From Paracoccus marcusii (GTDB lineage Bacteria; Pseudomonadota; Alphaproteobacteria; Rhodobacterales; Rhodobacteraceae), in assembly GCF_028621715.1 (NCBI RefSeq), contig NZ_CP117466.1, positions 2,368,501-2,432,500 of the forward strand: a stretch of 64,000 bases of DNA. Direction: 5' to 3'. The notes under the pieces are model-generated. The model searched no databases and was not told the DNA's origin. It was given only the letters and a program-made list of their open reading frames with translations. The translations under genes and the position numbers were made by a program. Positions 9,716-19,975 of the stretch are shown one piece after another. Position 1 is the first letter of the stretch; every line of letters begins with the position of its first letter.

Positions 9716-10468
9716 TCACATGCTTTCGCGGATCTGGGCGATGGTCTGGGCCACGCCCGCCCGCGGAACGCCGCGCAGCATCTGGTCGCCGATCACGAAG
9801 GTCGGCGTCCCCTGGATCGCCATCGTCTGGCCCAGCTCGTGGTTCTTCTGCAGGACCATGTTCACCGCATCCGTGTCCATATGCGCCATGATCGCGTCGG
9901 CATCGACGCCGATCTCTTCGGCTATGCCGCGCAGCGATTCATCCGTCGCAGGCGCGCGCAGGGCCATCAGCGCGTCATGAGCCTTTTCATATGCCTCGTC
10001 CCCGGCGATCTGGTGGACCGAGATGGCAAAGCGGCTGGACAGCACGCTTTCCTCCCCAAGAATCGGAAATTCCTTCAGGATCAGACGGATGTTGCCATCT
10101 TCCTCGACCGCGTCATGGACCTCGGCGTTGAACTGGCGGCAGACGCCGCAGCGATAGTCGATGAACTCGACCATGGTCAGGTCGCCGTCCGGGTTGCCGC
10201 CCACCCAGCTGTGCCCATCGTCGAACAGCGCGTCGCTGTTGGCCTCGACCAGCTGCAGGTCGGTCTGCGCCGCATCCTGGGCCTGGCGGTTCTCCAGCAC
10301 GTTGATCGATTCGATCAGCACCTGCGGGTTCTCCATCAGATAGTCGCGCACCGCCTCGCCGAAGGCGGCCTTTTCATCGTCGGTCATGGCCGAGATGTCG
10401 AAGGCCATCGCGGGCGCGGACAGGGCCAGGCTGGTCCCCAGGAAAAAGGCGGCGGTCAGGCGTGTCAT
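9716..10468 (-). CDS. DsbA-family thioredoxin-fold protein, exported
   Basis: 250 residues. A signal peptide is visible (MTRLTAAFFLGTSLALSAPAMA, cleavage after AMA). After a helical N-terminal region (about 25-95) comes a thioredoxin-like fold with the active site YRCGVCRQF, and the cis-Pro loop GTPTFVIG near the end. Such proteins oxidize or isomerize disulfides in the periplasm; the layout resembles the Com1/BdbD-like group rather than classic DsbA. I took the start at 10468 because the signal peptide begins there, although the frame stays open upstream. Confidence 0.92.
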   Translation of the reverse strand: MTRLTAAFFLGTSLALSAPAMAFDISAMTDDEKAAFGEAVRDYLMENPQVLIESINVLENRQAQDAAQTDLQLVEANSDALFDDGHSWVGGNPDGDLTMVEFIDYRCGVCRQFNAEVHDAVEEDGNIRLILKEFPILGEESVLSSRFAISVHQIAGDEAYEKAHDALMALRAPATDESLRGIAEEIGVDADAIMAHMDTDAVNMVLQKNHELGQTMAIQGTPTFVIGDQMLRGVPRAGVAQTIAQIRESM

Positions 10469-10625
10469 GGGGCATCCCTTGGTCTGATGTGGGCGACAGC
10501 TTGGACCGCCGCGTCCGCGATGGCAAGAACGCCCCCGACACGGCTGCGTGACGGCACGCCCCCGCCTAAAGGCTGGAGCGTGCCGCCGTCCCGCGCTATC
10601 ACAAGGCAAAAATGAGGCCGAGCGA

Positions 10626-11762
10626 ATGCGACACTCCCTGCGCGGACAGGTTGACCCGTTCATCGTAATGGACGTGATGGAGGCGGCCGCCCGGGCCGAG
10701 GCGGCAGGTCGCCATGTCATCCACATGGAGGTCGGCCAGCCCGGCACCCCCGCACCCCTGGGCGCGCGACAGGCGCTGGCGCAGGCGCTGGAACAGCCTT
10801 TGGGCTATACCTTGGCCCTGGGCCTGCCCGCGCTGCGACAGGGCATCGCGGACCTGTACCGCCGCTGGTACGGGGTCGATCTGGACCCGGCGCGGGTCGT
10901 GGTCACGCCGGGCAGCAGCGGGGCCTTCATCCTGGCCTTTTCGGCGCTGTTCGATGCGGGCGACAGGGTGGCGATGGGCTATCCGGGCTATCCCAGCTAT
11001 CGCCAGATCCTGCGCGCGATGTCGCTGACCCCGGTTGGCATCCCGACCCGCCCCGAGGACCGCTATCAGCCCCGGCCCGACGATCTGCCCGACGACGTGC
11101 AGGGGCTGATCCTGGCCTCTCCGGGCAATCCGTCGGGGACAGTGCTGACCGTGCCGGAGCTGGCGGGCCTGACCCAGGCCGCTGCCGCGCGGGGCATGGC
11201 GGTGATATCGGACGAGATCTATCACGGGCTGTCCTATGCCGACCGCTGCCATTCCGCGCTTGAGGTGACGGATGAGGTTCTGGTCGTAAACTCCTTCAGC
11301 AAATACTTTTCCATGACGGGGTGGCGGGTCGGATGGATGGTCGTGCCGCCCGATATGGTGCGCACGGTCGAGCGTCTGGCCCAGAACCTGTTCATCTGTC
11401 CGCCCCATGCCAGCCAGGTGGCGGCCCTGGCCGCGCTGGACTGCATCCCCGAGGCCGAGGCCAACCGCGCCGTCTATGCCGAGAACCGCCGCCTGATGCT
11501 GGAGGGGCTGCCGCGCGCGGGCTTTGACCGCATCGCCCCGCCCGAGGGCGCGTTCTACATCTATGCCGACGTGTCGCACCTGACCGACGATTCCGTGGCC
11601 TTCGCGGCCGAGATCCTGGACAAGGCGGGCGTCGCGGTCACGCCGGGGCTGGATTTCGACCCCGACCGCGGCGTGCGCACGCTGCGCTTTTCCTATGCCC
11701 GCGCGACGGCGGACATCGCCGAGGGCCTGGCCCGGTTGACGGCCTTCATGGCGGCCAGATGA
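10626..11762 (+). CDS. PLP-dependent aminotransferase (fold type I, class I/II)
   Basis: 378 residues. The AspC-like core is complete: VTPGSSGAFILAF near residue 90, ASPGNPSGTV (substrate/PLP loop), SDEIYHGLSY and the Schiff-base lysine in NSFSKYFSMTGWRVGW. C-terminal LRFSYARA carries the carboxylate-binding arginine. It probably transfers amino groups between an amino acid and a 2-oxo acid; specificity is not readable. The start at 10626 follows the spacing of conserved N-terminal residues. The next gene starts in its stop codon (ATGA), so they are probably cotranscribed. Confidence 0.88.
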   Translation: MRHSLRGQVDPFIVMDVMEAAARAEAAGRHVIHMEVGQPGTPAPLGARQALAQALEQPLGYTLALGLPALRQGIADLYRRWYGVDLDPARVVVTPGSSGAFILAFSALFDAGDRVAMGYPGYPSYRQILRAMSLTPVGIPTRPEDRYQPRPDDLPDDVQGLILASPGNPSGTVLTVPELAGLTQAAAARGMAVISDEIYHGLSYADRCHSALEVTDEVLVVNSFSKYFSMTGWRVGWMVVPPDMVRTVERLAQNLFICPPHASQVAALAALDCIPEAEANRAVYAENRRLMLEGLPRAGFDRIAPPEGAFYIYADVSHLTDDSVAFAAEILDKAGVAVTPGLDFDPDRGVRTLRFSYARATADIAEGLARLTAFMAAR

Positions 11763-12967
11763 GGCTTCTGCTGCTGATCCTGCTGCTGCTGGCGGGGCCG
11801 GTCCAGGCCCAGGAACCGGCACGGCTGATCCTGGGCGGGTCGTCCCTGACGCAGGCGCCGCAGGGCTGGTGGCACCGCGCCTTTGGCCCGCAGCCGCTGG
11901 AGCTGTCGCTGGCGCTGGACCGCCCGGTGCCGTGGCGGACATTCCTGGTCGGCGATCCCGCGCGCCTAGTCGTCGACCTGCAGGGCGTCGACCTGAGCGG
12001 CCGCAGCCCTGCCGACCTGTTCGGACAGGACCTGGCGCCTGCGATCCGGTGGGGCAGCTTTCGGCGCGGCTGGTCGCGGATGGTCATCGAACTGCCGGGC
12101 CCGTTCCGCGTGGCCGAGGCCGGGATGCGCACCCAGGGAGCCGAGGCGCGGCTGCGCATCGCCCTGAACCCCGTCGCGCCCGAGGATTTCGCGCCGCGCC
12201 CGTCGGCCGCGGCGGCGCTGCGCAACCTGCCCGATCCGGCGGACCTGCCACCGCCCGCCACCGCGACGGGGCTGGCGGTGACGCTGGACCCCGGTCACGG
12301 CGGCTTTGACCCCGGCGCGCAGGCGGGCCCCGATACCGAGGCCGCGCTGGTCCTGACATTCGCGCAGGAGCTGCGCACCGCCCTGGAGGCGCGAGGCGTG
12401 ACGGTCACGATGACCCGCGACAGCGACGTCTATGTCAAGCTGGAGGACCGGATGACCGCGGCGCGGAGGTCGGGATCCCACCTGCTGCTGTCGCTGCATG
12501 CCGATGCGCTGCCGCAGGGGCAGGCGGCGGGGGCCACGGTCTATGTCTGGAACAGTTCGTCCGACATGCGGGCGGGCCAGCAGCTGACGATGCGCCATCA
12601 GCGCGACGACCTGCTGGCGGGGATGGACCTGCGCGGCCAGGACGACGCGCTGGCCACGGTGCTGATGGATTTCGCGCGCACCGACACCCAGCCCCGGTCC
12701 GAGGCCTTCGCGCGGCTGCTGACCTCGCGCATGGCGCTGCGGGGGATCGGGCTGCACGGGCGGCCGGTGCAGGGGGCGGCGTTTTCGGTGCTGAAATCGC
12801 CCGACATCGCGTCGGTCCTGCTGGAGCTGGGGTTCATCTCGGACCAGACGGACCTTGCGAACCTGACCGATCCCGAATGGCGCGCCCGCATGGTCGAGGC
12901 CGTGGCCGAGGCCACGACCGGCTGGTGGCGCGACGAACAGGCGCGCGCGGGGCTGCTTCGTCACTGA
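11759..12967 (+). CDS. periplasmic N-acetylmuramoyl-L-alanine amidase (AmiC type)
   Basis: 402 residues with an N-terminal signal peptide (MRLLLLILLLLAGPVQAQ). Residues about 30-145 form an AMIN domain that targets septal peptidoglycan. The catalytic Amidase_3 domain follows (about 170-395) with the zinc ligands in TLDPGHGGFDPGA, the Glu in DTEAALVL, SLHADALP, and the terminal catalytic Glu in VLLELGFIS. It cleaves the amide bond between MurNAc and the stem peptide during daughter cell separation. It sits directly before the PBP1A gene, so this is a small cell-wall cluster. Confidence 0.95.
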   Translation: MRLLLLILLLLAGPVQAQEPARLILGGSSLTQAPQGWWHRAFGPQPLELSLALDRPVPWRTFLVGDPARLVVDLQGVDLSGRSPADLFGQDLAPAIRWGSFRRGWSRMVIELPGPFRVAEAGMRTQGAEARLRIALNPVAPEDFAPRPSAAAALRNLPDPADLPPPATATGLAVTLDPGHGGFDPGAQAGPDTEAALVLTFAQELRTALEARGVTVTMTRDSDVYVKLEDRMTAARRSGSHLLLSLHADALPQGQAAGATVYVWNSSSDMRAGQQLTMRHQRDDLLAGMDLRGQDDALATVLMDFARTDTQPRSEAFARLLTSRMALRGIGLHGRPVQGAAFSVLKSPDIASVLLELGFISDQTDLANLTDPEWRARMVEAVAEATTGWWRDEQARAGLLRH

Positions 12968-13042
12968 CACACCCAGTGTTGCTTTGACCGGGGGACCCGT
13001 GGCCGTTATAGACGCGGCGAAACCCCGACAAAGGCTGACCCC

Positions 13043-15586
13043 GTGCTGCGACCCATCCTGTCTTTCTTCGGTGCGATCTTTTCCTGGGTGGTCACCGGGG
13101 TGTTCTTTGCGGCCCTGACCGTCGGCGGCATCTTCTGGATCTATTCGCGCGACCTGCCCAGCCACGAGACGCTGGCCCAGTATTCGCCCAAGACCATCAG
13201 CCGCATCTATTCCGCCGAAGGCCAGCTGATCGACGAGTTCGCCGAGGAGCGCCGCATCTTCGTGCCCATCGACGAGGTGCCCGACCTGATCAAGCAGGCC
13301 TTCGTCAGCGCCGAGGACAAGAACTTCTACAGCCATCCGGGCTATGACCTGCGCGGCATCCTGTCCGCGGCGTTCGAGGCCGCGGTCTCTGGCGGGTCCA
13401 GCGTGCGCGGCGCGTCCACGATCACCCAGCAGGTGATGAAGAATTTCCTTCTGTCCAGCGACCGCAGCGTGGAACGCAAGGTCAAGGAGCTGATCCTGGC
13501 CGCGCGGCTGGAACGCAGCCTGTCCAAGGACCAGATCCTGGAGCTGTACCTGAACGAGATCTTCCTGGGTCAGAACAGCTTCGGCGTGGCCGCCGCGGCG
13601 CAGACCTATTTCAACAAGTCGCTGTCCGAACTGGCCCCGCACGAGGCCGCGATGCTGGCCGCCATGCCGCAGGCGCCCGGCCGCTATCACCCCGTGACCG
13701 CCAAGGAGCGCGTGACCGAACGGCGCAACTACGTCCTGCGCGAGATGTGGCAGAACGGCTTCATCGACGAGGCCACCTATGAGGCCGAGGCCAAGCTGCC
13801 GCTGCGGTCGGTGCAGAACGGGGACTATCCGTCGTTCCGCCGTGCGTTGCCGCCGCGCGACTATTTCACCGACGAGATCCGCCGCCAGCTGAGCTTGGAG
13901 TTCGGCCAGGAGGAATTCTTTGGCGGGGGGCTGACCATCCGCGCGACCGTCGATCCCGACCTGCAGTCGGAGGCGGCAAGCGCGCTGCAGACCGCGCTGG
14001 AGGATTACGACCGCAACCGCGGCGTCTGGCGCGGCACCGGAGAGGTGATCGAGGCCGGACTGCTGACCGACGAGGCCAGCTGGCGCGGCGCGCTGTGGGA
14101 CCTGCGCCTGCCGCGCGACATTCCGGGCTGGCACCCGGCCGTGGTGCTGGAGGTCGGGGCATCCGACGCCCGCATCGGCATCGAGGGGATCGAGGAGGAC
14201 GCCGACGGTCACTGGATCCCCGCATCCGACGTGCAATGGGCCCGGCCCCTGGACCGCGAGACGCGCACGCTGGGACCGCGCGCGCAGGTGGCGGGCGATC
14301 TGGTGCGGGTGGGCGACGTGGTCCTGGTCCGCGCCATGATAGATGGTGCCGATTTCAACCGCTGGAGCCTGCGCCAGGTGCCCGAGGTGCAGGGCGGTTT
14401 CATGGCGATGGACGTCAACACCGGCCGCGTCCTGGCGATGCAGGGCGGGTTCTCGTACGAGAGCAGCGTCTTCAACCGCGCTACGCAGGCGCAGCGCCAG
14501 CCGGGGTCGTCCTTCAAGCCCTTCGTCTATGCCGCGGCGCTGGACAACAACTATACCCCCGCGACCATCGTCGTGGACGAGCCGATCCGCATCAACACGC
14601 CGCAGGGGCTGTGGGAACCGCAGAACTCGTCGGGGCGCCATTACGGGCCGACGCCGCTGCGGACGGGGATCGAGCAGTCGCGCAACCTGATGACCATCCG
14701 TATCGCGGACGACATCGGCATGGATCGGGTCGCCAAGTATGCCGAGGATTTCGGCGTCTATGACACGCTGGCGCCGTTCCTGGCCAACGCCCTGGGCGCG
14801 CAGGAGACGACGCTGTTCAAGATGGTCGCCGCCTATGCGATGTTCGCCAACGGCGGCGAGCGGGTCGAGCCCACGCTGGTCGACCGTGTCCAGGACCGCC
14901 GCGGGCGCACCGTCTATCGCCACGACCAGCGCGTCTGCGAGACCTGCGCGATGCAGGCCATGCCCGCCGGGCAGGCGCCGGTGATCGACACCAACCGCGA
15001 ACGCGTGATGGACGCGGTCACGGCCTATCAACTGACCTCGATGCTGGAGGGCGCGGTCGAGCGCGGTTCGGGATCGGGCGTCGATCTGCCCGTGCCGATC
15101 GCGGGCAAGACCGGCACGACCAACGATGCCAAGGACGTGTGGTTCATCGGCTATTCCAGCAACATCGTGGCGGGCTGCTATCTGGGCTATGACCAGCCGC
15201 GTTCGTTGGGTGAACGGGCTTATGGGGGGACGCTGTGCGTTCCGGTCTTCAACGCCTTCATGCGCGAGGCCGTGGCCGAGTATGGCGGGACGGAGTTCAC
15301 CGTCCCGCCGGGCGGCTATTGGGTCAAGATCGACCGCATCACCGGCCAGCGCCTGCCGGACGATGCCACCGGTCCGAACGTCATCGCCGAGTATTTCCGC
15401 GACGGCACCGATCCCGACTGGCTGACGCCCTACGTCGTGTCGGGCTTTGGCGACGAGGTGGTGATCCTGCCCTGGGAAGCCGGGGCCAGCGGTGGGGGGC
15501 AGGCGATCACGACCTCGACCGGCGAGAGGCGGGTCATTCCGGGGCGGACCGATTTCGGCACCATGTCGTCGGGCGGGCTGTACTGA
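13043..15586 (+). CDS. penicillin-binding protein 1A (bifunctional transglycosylase/transpeptidase)
   Basis: 847 residues beginning with GTG 13043. A single N-terminal membrane helix (about 5-33) is followed by the GT51 glycosyltransferase domain with the catalytic EDKNFYSHPGYD near residue 92 and STITQQVMKNF. A long OB-like insert follows (about 300-440), then the transpeptidase with SxxK in QPGSSFKPFVYAAAL, SRN in QSRNLMT, and KTGTTND. It polymerizes and crosslinks peptidoglycan at the outer face of the inner membrane. It is probably cotranscribed with the upstream amidase (75-bp gap). Confidence 0.97.
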   Translation: MLRPILSFFGAIFSWVVTGVFFAALTVGGIFWIYSRDLPSHETLAQYSPKTISRIYSAEGQLIDEFAEERRIFVPIDEVPDLIKQAFVSAEDKNFYSHPGYDLRGILSAAFEAAVSGGSSVRGASTITQQVMKNFLLSSDRSVERKVKELILAARLERSLSKDQILELYLNEIFLGQNSFGVAAAAQTYFNKSLSELAPHEAAMLAAMPQAPGRYHPVTAKERVTERRNYVLREMWQNGFIDEATYEAEAKLPLRSVQNGDYPSFRRALPPRDYFTDEIRRQLSLEFGQEEFFGGGLTIRATVDPDLQSEAASALQTALEDYDRNRGVWRGTGEVIEAGLLTDEASWRGALWDLRLPRDIPGWHPAVVLEVGASDARIGIEGIEEDADGHWIPASDVQWARPLDRETRTLGPRAQVAGDLVRVGDVVLVRAMIDGADFNRWSLRQVPEVQGGFMAMDVNTGRVLAMQGGFSYESSVFNRATQAQRQPGSSFKPFVYAAALDNNYTPATIVVDEPIRINTPQGLWEPQNSSGRHYGPTPLRTGIEQSRNLMTIRIADDIGMDRVAKYAEDFGVYDTLAPFLANALGAQETTLFKMVAAYAMFANGGERVEPTLVDRVQDRRGRTVYRHDQRVCETCAMQAMPAGQAPVIDTNRERVMDAVTAYQLTSMLEGAVERGSGSGVDLPVPIAGKTGTTNDAKDVWFIGYSSNIVAGCYLGYDQPRSLGERAYGGTLCVPVFNAFMREAVAEYGGTEFTVPPGGYWVKIDRITGQRLPDDATGPNVIAEYFRDGTDPDWLTPYVVSGFGDEVVILPWEAGASGGGQAITTSTGERRVIPGRTDFGTMSSGGLY

Positions 15587-15601
15587 GGCCGCGTGCCCGT
15601 T

Positions 15602-15653
15602 TGCGTCCCGCGACGGGCGGGGGGCTTGCCGCCCCCCGCACCCCCCGCCCACC
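15602..15653. repeat. dispersed palindromic repeat, copy A
   Basis: It begins TGCGTCCCGCGACG (15602-15615), continues into a hairpin GCGGGGGGC / GCCCCCCGC, then GCACCCCCC. The same order of blocks occurs at 27654 and, inverted, at 40426. It starts 15 bp after the PBP1A stop codon. There is no T-run, so it is not a normal intrinsic terminator. Confidence 0.75.
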
Positions 15654-15801
15654 GCGGTGACGATGGGGCGTCCAGGGGCGTCCAGAGCGGGACCGGCGGG
15701 CGCATGGCGCAGCGCGCGTGGCGTAAGGCGTGCCGGTCTTGCCCAAGGGCGGCCTTCGCGGTATCACCCCGGACCTGACGCCTGACCGAAGGAATCCGCC
15801 C

Positions 15802-16926
15802 ATGCGCGCCGAGACGCAGTCCACCATCGAGGCCATCCGCCGTTCCCTGACCCTGCTGGGCCAGCGCCTGGACTGGACCACCGCGCCGCATCGCCTGGAA
15901 GAGATGAACGCCATGATCGAGGATGGCGACCTGTGGTCAGACCCGGCCCGCGCGCAGAAGCTGATGCGCGAGCGGCAGTCGCTGTCGGACGCCATCGAGA
16001 CCTATCGCCGGATCGAGGGCGACCTGTCGGCCAATGCCGAGATGATCGAGCTGGCCGAGGAGGAGGGCGACGCCGAACTGGTGTCCGAGGCCGAGGGCAA
16101 CCTGAAGGCGCTGGCCAAGATGGCCGCCCAGAAGGAGCTGGAGGCGCTTCTGAACGGCGAGGCCGACGGCAACGACACCTTCCTGGAGATCAACGCGGGC
16201 GCGGGCGGCACGGAAAGCTGCGACTGGGCGTCGATGCTGGCGCGCATGTACGTGCGTTGGGCCGAGAAGAAGGGATACGAGGTCGAGCTGCTGTCCGAGA
16301 CGCAGGGCGAGGAGACCGGCATCCGCAGCGCCGCCTACAAGGTCAGCGGGCACAACGCCTATGGCTGGCTGAAATCGGAATCGGGCGTGCACCGGCTGGT
16401 GCGCATCAGCCCCTATGACAGCGCGGCGCGGCGGCACACCTCGTTCAGCAGCGTCTGGGTCTATCCGGTGGTCGACGACAATATCGAGATCGACATTCCC
16501 GACCGCGACATCCGCATCGACACCTATCGGTCGTCGGGTGCCGGCGGTCAGCACGTGAACACCACGGATTCCGCCGTTCGGATCACCCACCTGCCCACCA
16601 ACATCGTCGTCACGTCGTCGGAAAAATCCCAGCACCAGAACCGCGCCAACGCCATGGCCGCGCTGAAGGCGCGCCTGTACCAGATGGAGCTGGACCGCCG
16701 CAATGCGGAGGTGAACGCCCAGCATGCCGCCAAGGGTGATGCGGGCTGGGGCAACCAGATCCGCAGCTATGTCCTGCACCCCTACCAGATGGTCAAGGAC
16801 CTGCGCACCAGCGAGGAGACCAGCGACACCCAAGGCGTGCTGGACGGCGACCTGGACCGCTTCATGGCCGCGACCCTGGCCCTGGACGTGGCCGGGAAAA
16901 GCCGCGCCGAGGCCAACGCCGAGTGA
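15802..16926 (+). CDS. prfB: peptide chain release factor 2
   Basis: 374 residues, normal RF2 length. It has the GGQ catalytic tripeptide in [17 protein letters not shown], which triggers peptidyl-tRNA hydrolysis at UGA and UAA stops. N-terminal helices (about 1-110) and the [16 protein letters not shown] segment are also typical. The gene reads through in one frame from ATG 15802, so the programmed +1 frameshift seen in the Escherichia coli gene is absent. The stop overlaps the GTG of the next gene. Confidence 0.97.
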   Translation: MRAETQSTIEAIRRSLTLLGQRLDWTTAPHRLEEMNAMIEDGDLWSDPARAQKLMRERQSLSDAIETYRRIEGDLSANAEMIELAEEEGDAELVSEAEGNLKALAKMAAQKELEALLNGEADGNDTFLEINAGAGGTESCDWASMLARMYVRWAEKKGYEVELLSETQGEETGIRSAAYKVSGHNAYGWLKSESGVHRLVRISPYDSAARRHTSFSSVWVYPVVDDNIEIDIPDRDIRIDTYRSSGAGGQHVNTTDSAVRITHLPTNIVVTSSEKSQHQNRANAMAALKARLYQMELDRRNAEVNAQHAAKGDAGWGNQIRSYVLHPYQMVKDLRTSEETSDTQGVLDGDLDRFMAATLALDVAGKSRAEANAE

Positions 16927-17909
16927 TCGCACGGCGCCAGCTGGGGCAGGGCGGTCCCCGGGTCGGGGCCGTGGCCTTGGGGACGATGAACTTTCAGGGC
17001 ACCTATGGCGCGGCGGATGCGGCGGAGAGCCAGCGGGTGATCGACGCCTGCATCGACCTGGGGATCGACCATATCGACACCTCCGACGTCTATGGCGCGG
17101 GCGGGGCCGAGGAGATGCTGGCCCCGGTCCTGGCGCGCCACCGGGGCCGCGTGACGATCGCCAGCAAGGCGGGCATCACCCGCAATCCGGACCATCCCTT
17201 CGACAATTCGCCCGCCTATCTGCGCGCCGCGCTGGAGCGGTCGCTGCACCGCATGGCGGTCGAGCGGATCGACCTCTACTATCTGCACCGCCGCGAGGCC
17301 GCCCGCCCGGTCGAGGAGGCGATGGAAGCCCTGTTGCGCCTGCGCGACGAGGGCAAGATCGGCGCCATCGGCCTGTCCGAGGTGGCGCCGTCCACGCTGG
17401 AACGCGCCTGCGCCATTGGTCCGGTGGCCGCCGTGCAGTCGGAATATTCGCTGTGGTCGCGCCAGGTCGAACTGGGCATGGTCGATGCCTGCGCGCGCCA
17501 CGGGGCGGCACTGGTCGCGTTCTCTCCGGTCGGGCGGGGCGTCTTTGCCGATGTGCCGGCGGACCCGGCGGGCTTTGCGCCGGGCGATCTGCGCGCCGGC
17601 ATGCCGCGATTTCAGGCCGACACCTGGGCGCGCAACCTGCCGCGTTTGCGGGCCTTTGCGGACTGGGCGCGCGATCAGGGCGAAAGCCCGGCGGCCGTGG
17701 CGATCGCATGGGTACTGTCGCGCGCGCCGCATGTCATCGCGCTGCCCGGATCGCGCAGCCTTGAGCATTGGCGTCAGATCGCCCGCGGCGCGGGCCTGTC
17801 GCTGAGTGCCGATCAGCTGGCCCGGATCGACGCGATCCTGCCCGCCGGGTGGGCGCACGGCGCGCGCTATGGCACCGCGATGGCGCAGGGGCCCGAAGGC
17901 TGGGCGTGA
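16923..17909 (+). CDS. aldo/keto reductase
   Basis: 328 residues, started by GTG 16923 overlapping the prfB stop (GTGA). The TIM-barrel AKR signatures are intact: [17 protein letters not shown] (catalytic Asp and Tyr), IASKAGI (Lys), [10 protein letters not shown] (His), and the NADPH-binding C-terminal stretch [15 protein letters not shown]. It would reduce aldehydes or ketones, or oxidize sugars, with NADP(H); sequence does not settle the substrate. Coupling to prfB is probably only positional. Confidence 0.93.
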   Translation: MIARRQLGQGGPRVGAVALGTMNFQGTYGAADAAESQRVIDACIDLGIDHIDTSDVYGAGGAEEMLAPVLARHRGRVTIASKAGITRNPDHPFDNSPAYLRAALERSLHRMAVERIDLYYLHRREAARPVEEAMEALLRLRDEGKIGAIGLSEVAPSTLERACAIGPVAAVQSEYSLWSRQVELGMVDACARHGAALVAFSPVGRGVFADVPADPAGFAPGDLRAGMPRFQADTWARNLPRLRAFADWARDQGESPAAVAIAWVLSRAPHVIALPGSRSLEHWRQIARGAGLSLSADQLARIDAILPAGWAHGARYGTAMAQGPEGWA

Positions 17910-17996
17910 TGCCGCAGCGCGGCATCGGCGCGGAACTTGCCATGATATCGGACCTTTGTATGATGCTGCGACTGCATCATGAACAAGGGGCGGGCC

Positions 17997-19061
17997 ATGG
18001 AGATCAAACGCATCAATCTGGCCCTGCAGGGCGGCGGCGCGCATGGGGCCTTTACCTGGGGCGTCCTCGACCGCCTGCTGGAGGAGGAGTGGCTGGAATT
18101 CGCGGCGATCAGCGGCACTTCGGCCGGGGCGCTGAATGGCGCGGCGCTCAAGGCGGGGCTGGCGGCGGGCAAGGGCCTGGCCGGGCGGCGTGCCGCGCGC
18201 GAGAACCTGGATGCCCTGTGGATGCAGGTCGGATCGAAAAGCGACAACCGCGTGGTGCGCTGGACGCAGTCGGTGATGCCCATGTCCCGCGGCATGCAGC
18301 GCTGGACCGAGATGGTGTCCCCGGCCGCCTGGATGGACAACCTGACGCGGCTGTTCAGCCCCTATGATTACGGCCCGTTCTACGTCAACCCGCTGGAATC
18401 GCTGCTGCGCGACCTGCCTTGGGCCGATTTCACCTGCGATCGGGGGCCGGACCTGTATGTCGCCGCCACGAACGTCCGCACGGGCCGCATCAAGGTCTTC
18501 ACCGGCGGCCAGGCGACGGTCGATGCGGTGATGGCCTCGGCCTGCCTGCCGACGCTGTTCCGCGCGGTCGAGATCCACGACAGCGACACCGGGCGGATCG
18601 AGGCCTATTGGGATGGCGGCTATGCGGGCAACCCGGCGCTGTTCCCGCTGTATCGCGCCAGCCTGCCACGCGACATCCTGATCGTGGCGATCAACCCGCT
18701 GATGCGCGAGGTGCTGCCCCGCACCCCGGTGGAAATATCGGACCGCGTGAACGAGGTCAGCTTCAACAGCAGCCTGATGAACCAGCTGCGCGCCATCAAC
18801 TTCGTCAAGCGCCTGTTCGCGCAGGGCAAGATGGATGACGACGCGATGAAGAACGTACTGATCCACCTGATCGATGACGACAGGCTGATGACCGACCTGT
18901 CGGCACGCTCCAAGCTGATGCCGCGTCCGGGCCTGCTGGCCGCGATGAAGGCGGCGGGTCAGCAGGCCGCCGGCACGTTCCTGTCCGAGCATGCGGACAA
19001 GCTGAACAGGGCCGACAGCTTCGATCTGGCGGCCCTGTTCCCGGCGCAGCGCGTGGTCTAG
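17997..19061 (+). CDS. patatin-like phospholipase
   Basis: 354 residues with the complete Ser-Asp dyad set: oxyanion loop GGGAHGAFTWG near residue 12, nucleophile elbow GTSAGALNG near 40, and the DGGYAGN aspartate near 205. These hydrolases deacylate phospholipids or related esters. Similar proteins in alphaproteobacteria are often linked with polyhydroxyalkanoate metabolism, but nothing nearby shows this. ATG 17997 is preferred over 17979 because AAGGGGCGG sits just upstream of it. The gene is convergent with psuG, and both stop codons share the word CTAG. Confidence 0.9.
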   Translation: MEIKRINLALQGGGAHGAFTWGVLDRLLEEEWLEFAAISGTSAGALNGAALKAGLAAGKGLAGRRAARENLDALWMQVGSKSDNRVVRWTQSVMPMSRGMQRWTEMVSPAAWMDNLTRLFSPYDYGPFYVNPLESLLRDLPWADFTCDRGPDLYVAATNVRTGRIKVFTGGQATVDAVMASACLPTLFRAVEIHDSDTGRIEAYWDGGYAGNPALFPLYRASLPRDILIVAINPLMREVLPRTPVEISDRVNEVSFNSSLMNQLRAINFVKRLFAQGKMDDDAMKNVLIHLIDDDRLMTDLSARSKLMPRPGLLAAMKAAGQQAAGTFLSEHADKLNRADSFDLAALFPAQRVV

Positions 19062-19975
19062 GCCATCGCGGCGGCGATGCGCGCCGCCAGCCGCGCGTTG
19101 TTCAGCACCAGTTCGATGTTGCTTTCCAGCGAGCGACCCTGGGTCAGTTCGAAGATGCGCGACAACAGGAAGGGCGTCACGGCCTTGGCGGCGACGCCCT
19201 GGGCCGCGGCCTCGGACAGGGCCTGTTCGATCACGGGCATGATCTGGTCCTGCGGGATCTCGGCCTCGACCGGGATCGGGTTCGCGACCAGCTGGCCACC
19301 CTTGAGGCCCAGGGCCGCGCGCATGGCGGCGGCGGCGGCAATCTCCTCGGGGCTGTCCATGCGCAGCGGCGCGCGGATGCCCGAGGCGCGCGACCAGAAA
19401 GCCGGCAGCTCGTCCTGGCCATAGGCGATGACCGGCACGCCCAGGGTCTCCAGCACCTCCCAGGTCTTGGGCAGGTCCAGGATGGCCTTGGCGCCTGCGG
19501 CCACGACCGTCACGGCGGTCTGCGCCAGCTCCTGCAGGTCGGCCGAGATGTCAAAGCTGTCCTCGGCCCCGCGATGCACGCCGCCGATGCCGCCGGTGGC
19601 AAAGACCTTGATGCCCGCCAGCTGCGCGCAGATCATGGTGGCCGCGACCGTGGTGGCGCCGGTGCGGCCGTTCGCGATGCAGACGGCCAGGTCGGCGCGG
19701 CTCAGCTTCATCGCGTCCGCCGGCGGGGTCTGCGCCAGGGCGCTCAGGGCCGCAGGCGTCAGGCCGATATGGATCTGGCCGCCCATGACGGCGATGGTCG
19801 CGGGGACGGCGCCGCCCTCGCGGATGGTGGCCTCGACCTTCTCGGCCATCTCCAGGTTCTGGGGCCAGGGCATGCCGTGCGTGATGATCGTCGATTCCAG
19901 CGCCACCACGGGCAGGCCGCGATCCAGCGCGTCGCGAACCTCGGGGGCGAAAGTAAGGGGGGCAGTATGGGTCAC
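19058..19975 (-). CDS. psuG: pseudouridine-5'-phosphate glycosidase
   Basis: 305 residues, GTG start overlapping the psuK stop. Family motifs are clear: VVALESTIITHGMPWPQN near the N-terminus, GQIHIGL, ATGGIGGVHRGAE, and KAILDLPKTWEVLETLGVPV. The enzyme breaks the C-C glycosidic bond of pseudouridine 5'-phosphate to uracil and ribose 5-phosphate (Mn2+-dependent). With the kinase encoded immediately upstream it completes pseudouridine salvage. A pseudouridine transporter gene is not present in the window. Confidence 0.95.
   Translation of the reverse strand: MTHTAPLTFAPEVRDALDRGLPVVALESTIITHGMPWPQNLEMAEKVEATIREGGAVPATIAVMGGQIHIGLTPAALSALAQTPPADAMKLSRADLAVCIANGRTGATTVAATMICAQLAGIKVFATGGIGGVHRGAEDSFDISADLQELAQTAVTVVAAGAKAILDLPKTWEVLETLGVPVIAYGQDELPAFWSRASGIRAPLRMDSPEEIAAAAAMRAALGLKGGQLVANPIPVEAEIPQDQIMPVIEQALSEAAAQGVAAKAVTPFLLSRIFELTQGRSLESNIELVLNNARLAARIAAAMA

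Noticed and set aside
11966..15652. 1228-codon minus-strand frame opposite the amidase and PBP1A genes
   Set aside because: Antisense to two clearly coding genes and shows no domain; typical GC-rich shadow. The same holds for 59451-61454 opposite rpsA.
15802..15900. Programmed frameshift in prfB
   Set aside because: The gene is open from ATG to stop in one frame and no in-frame UGA occurs in the early codons.
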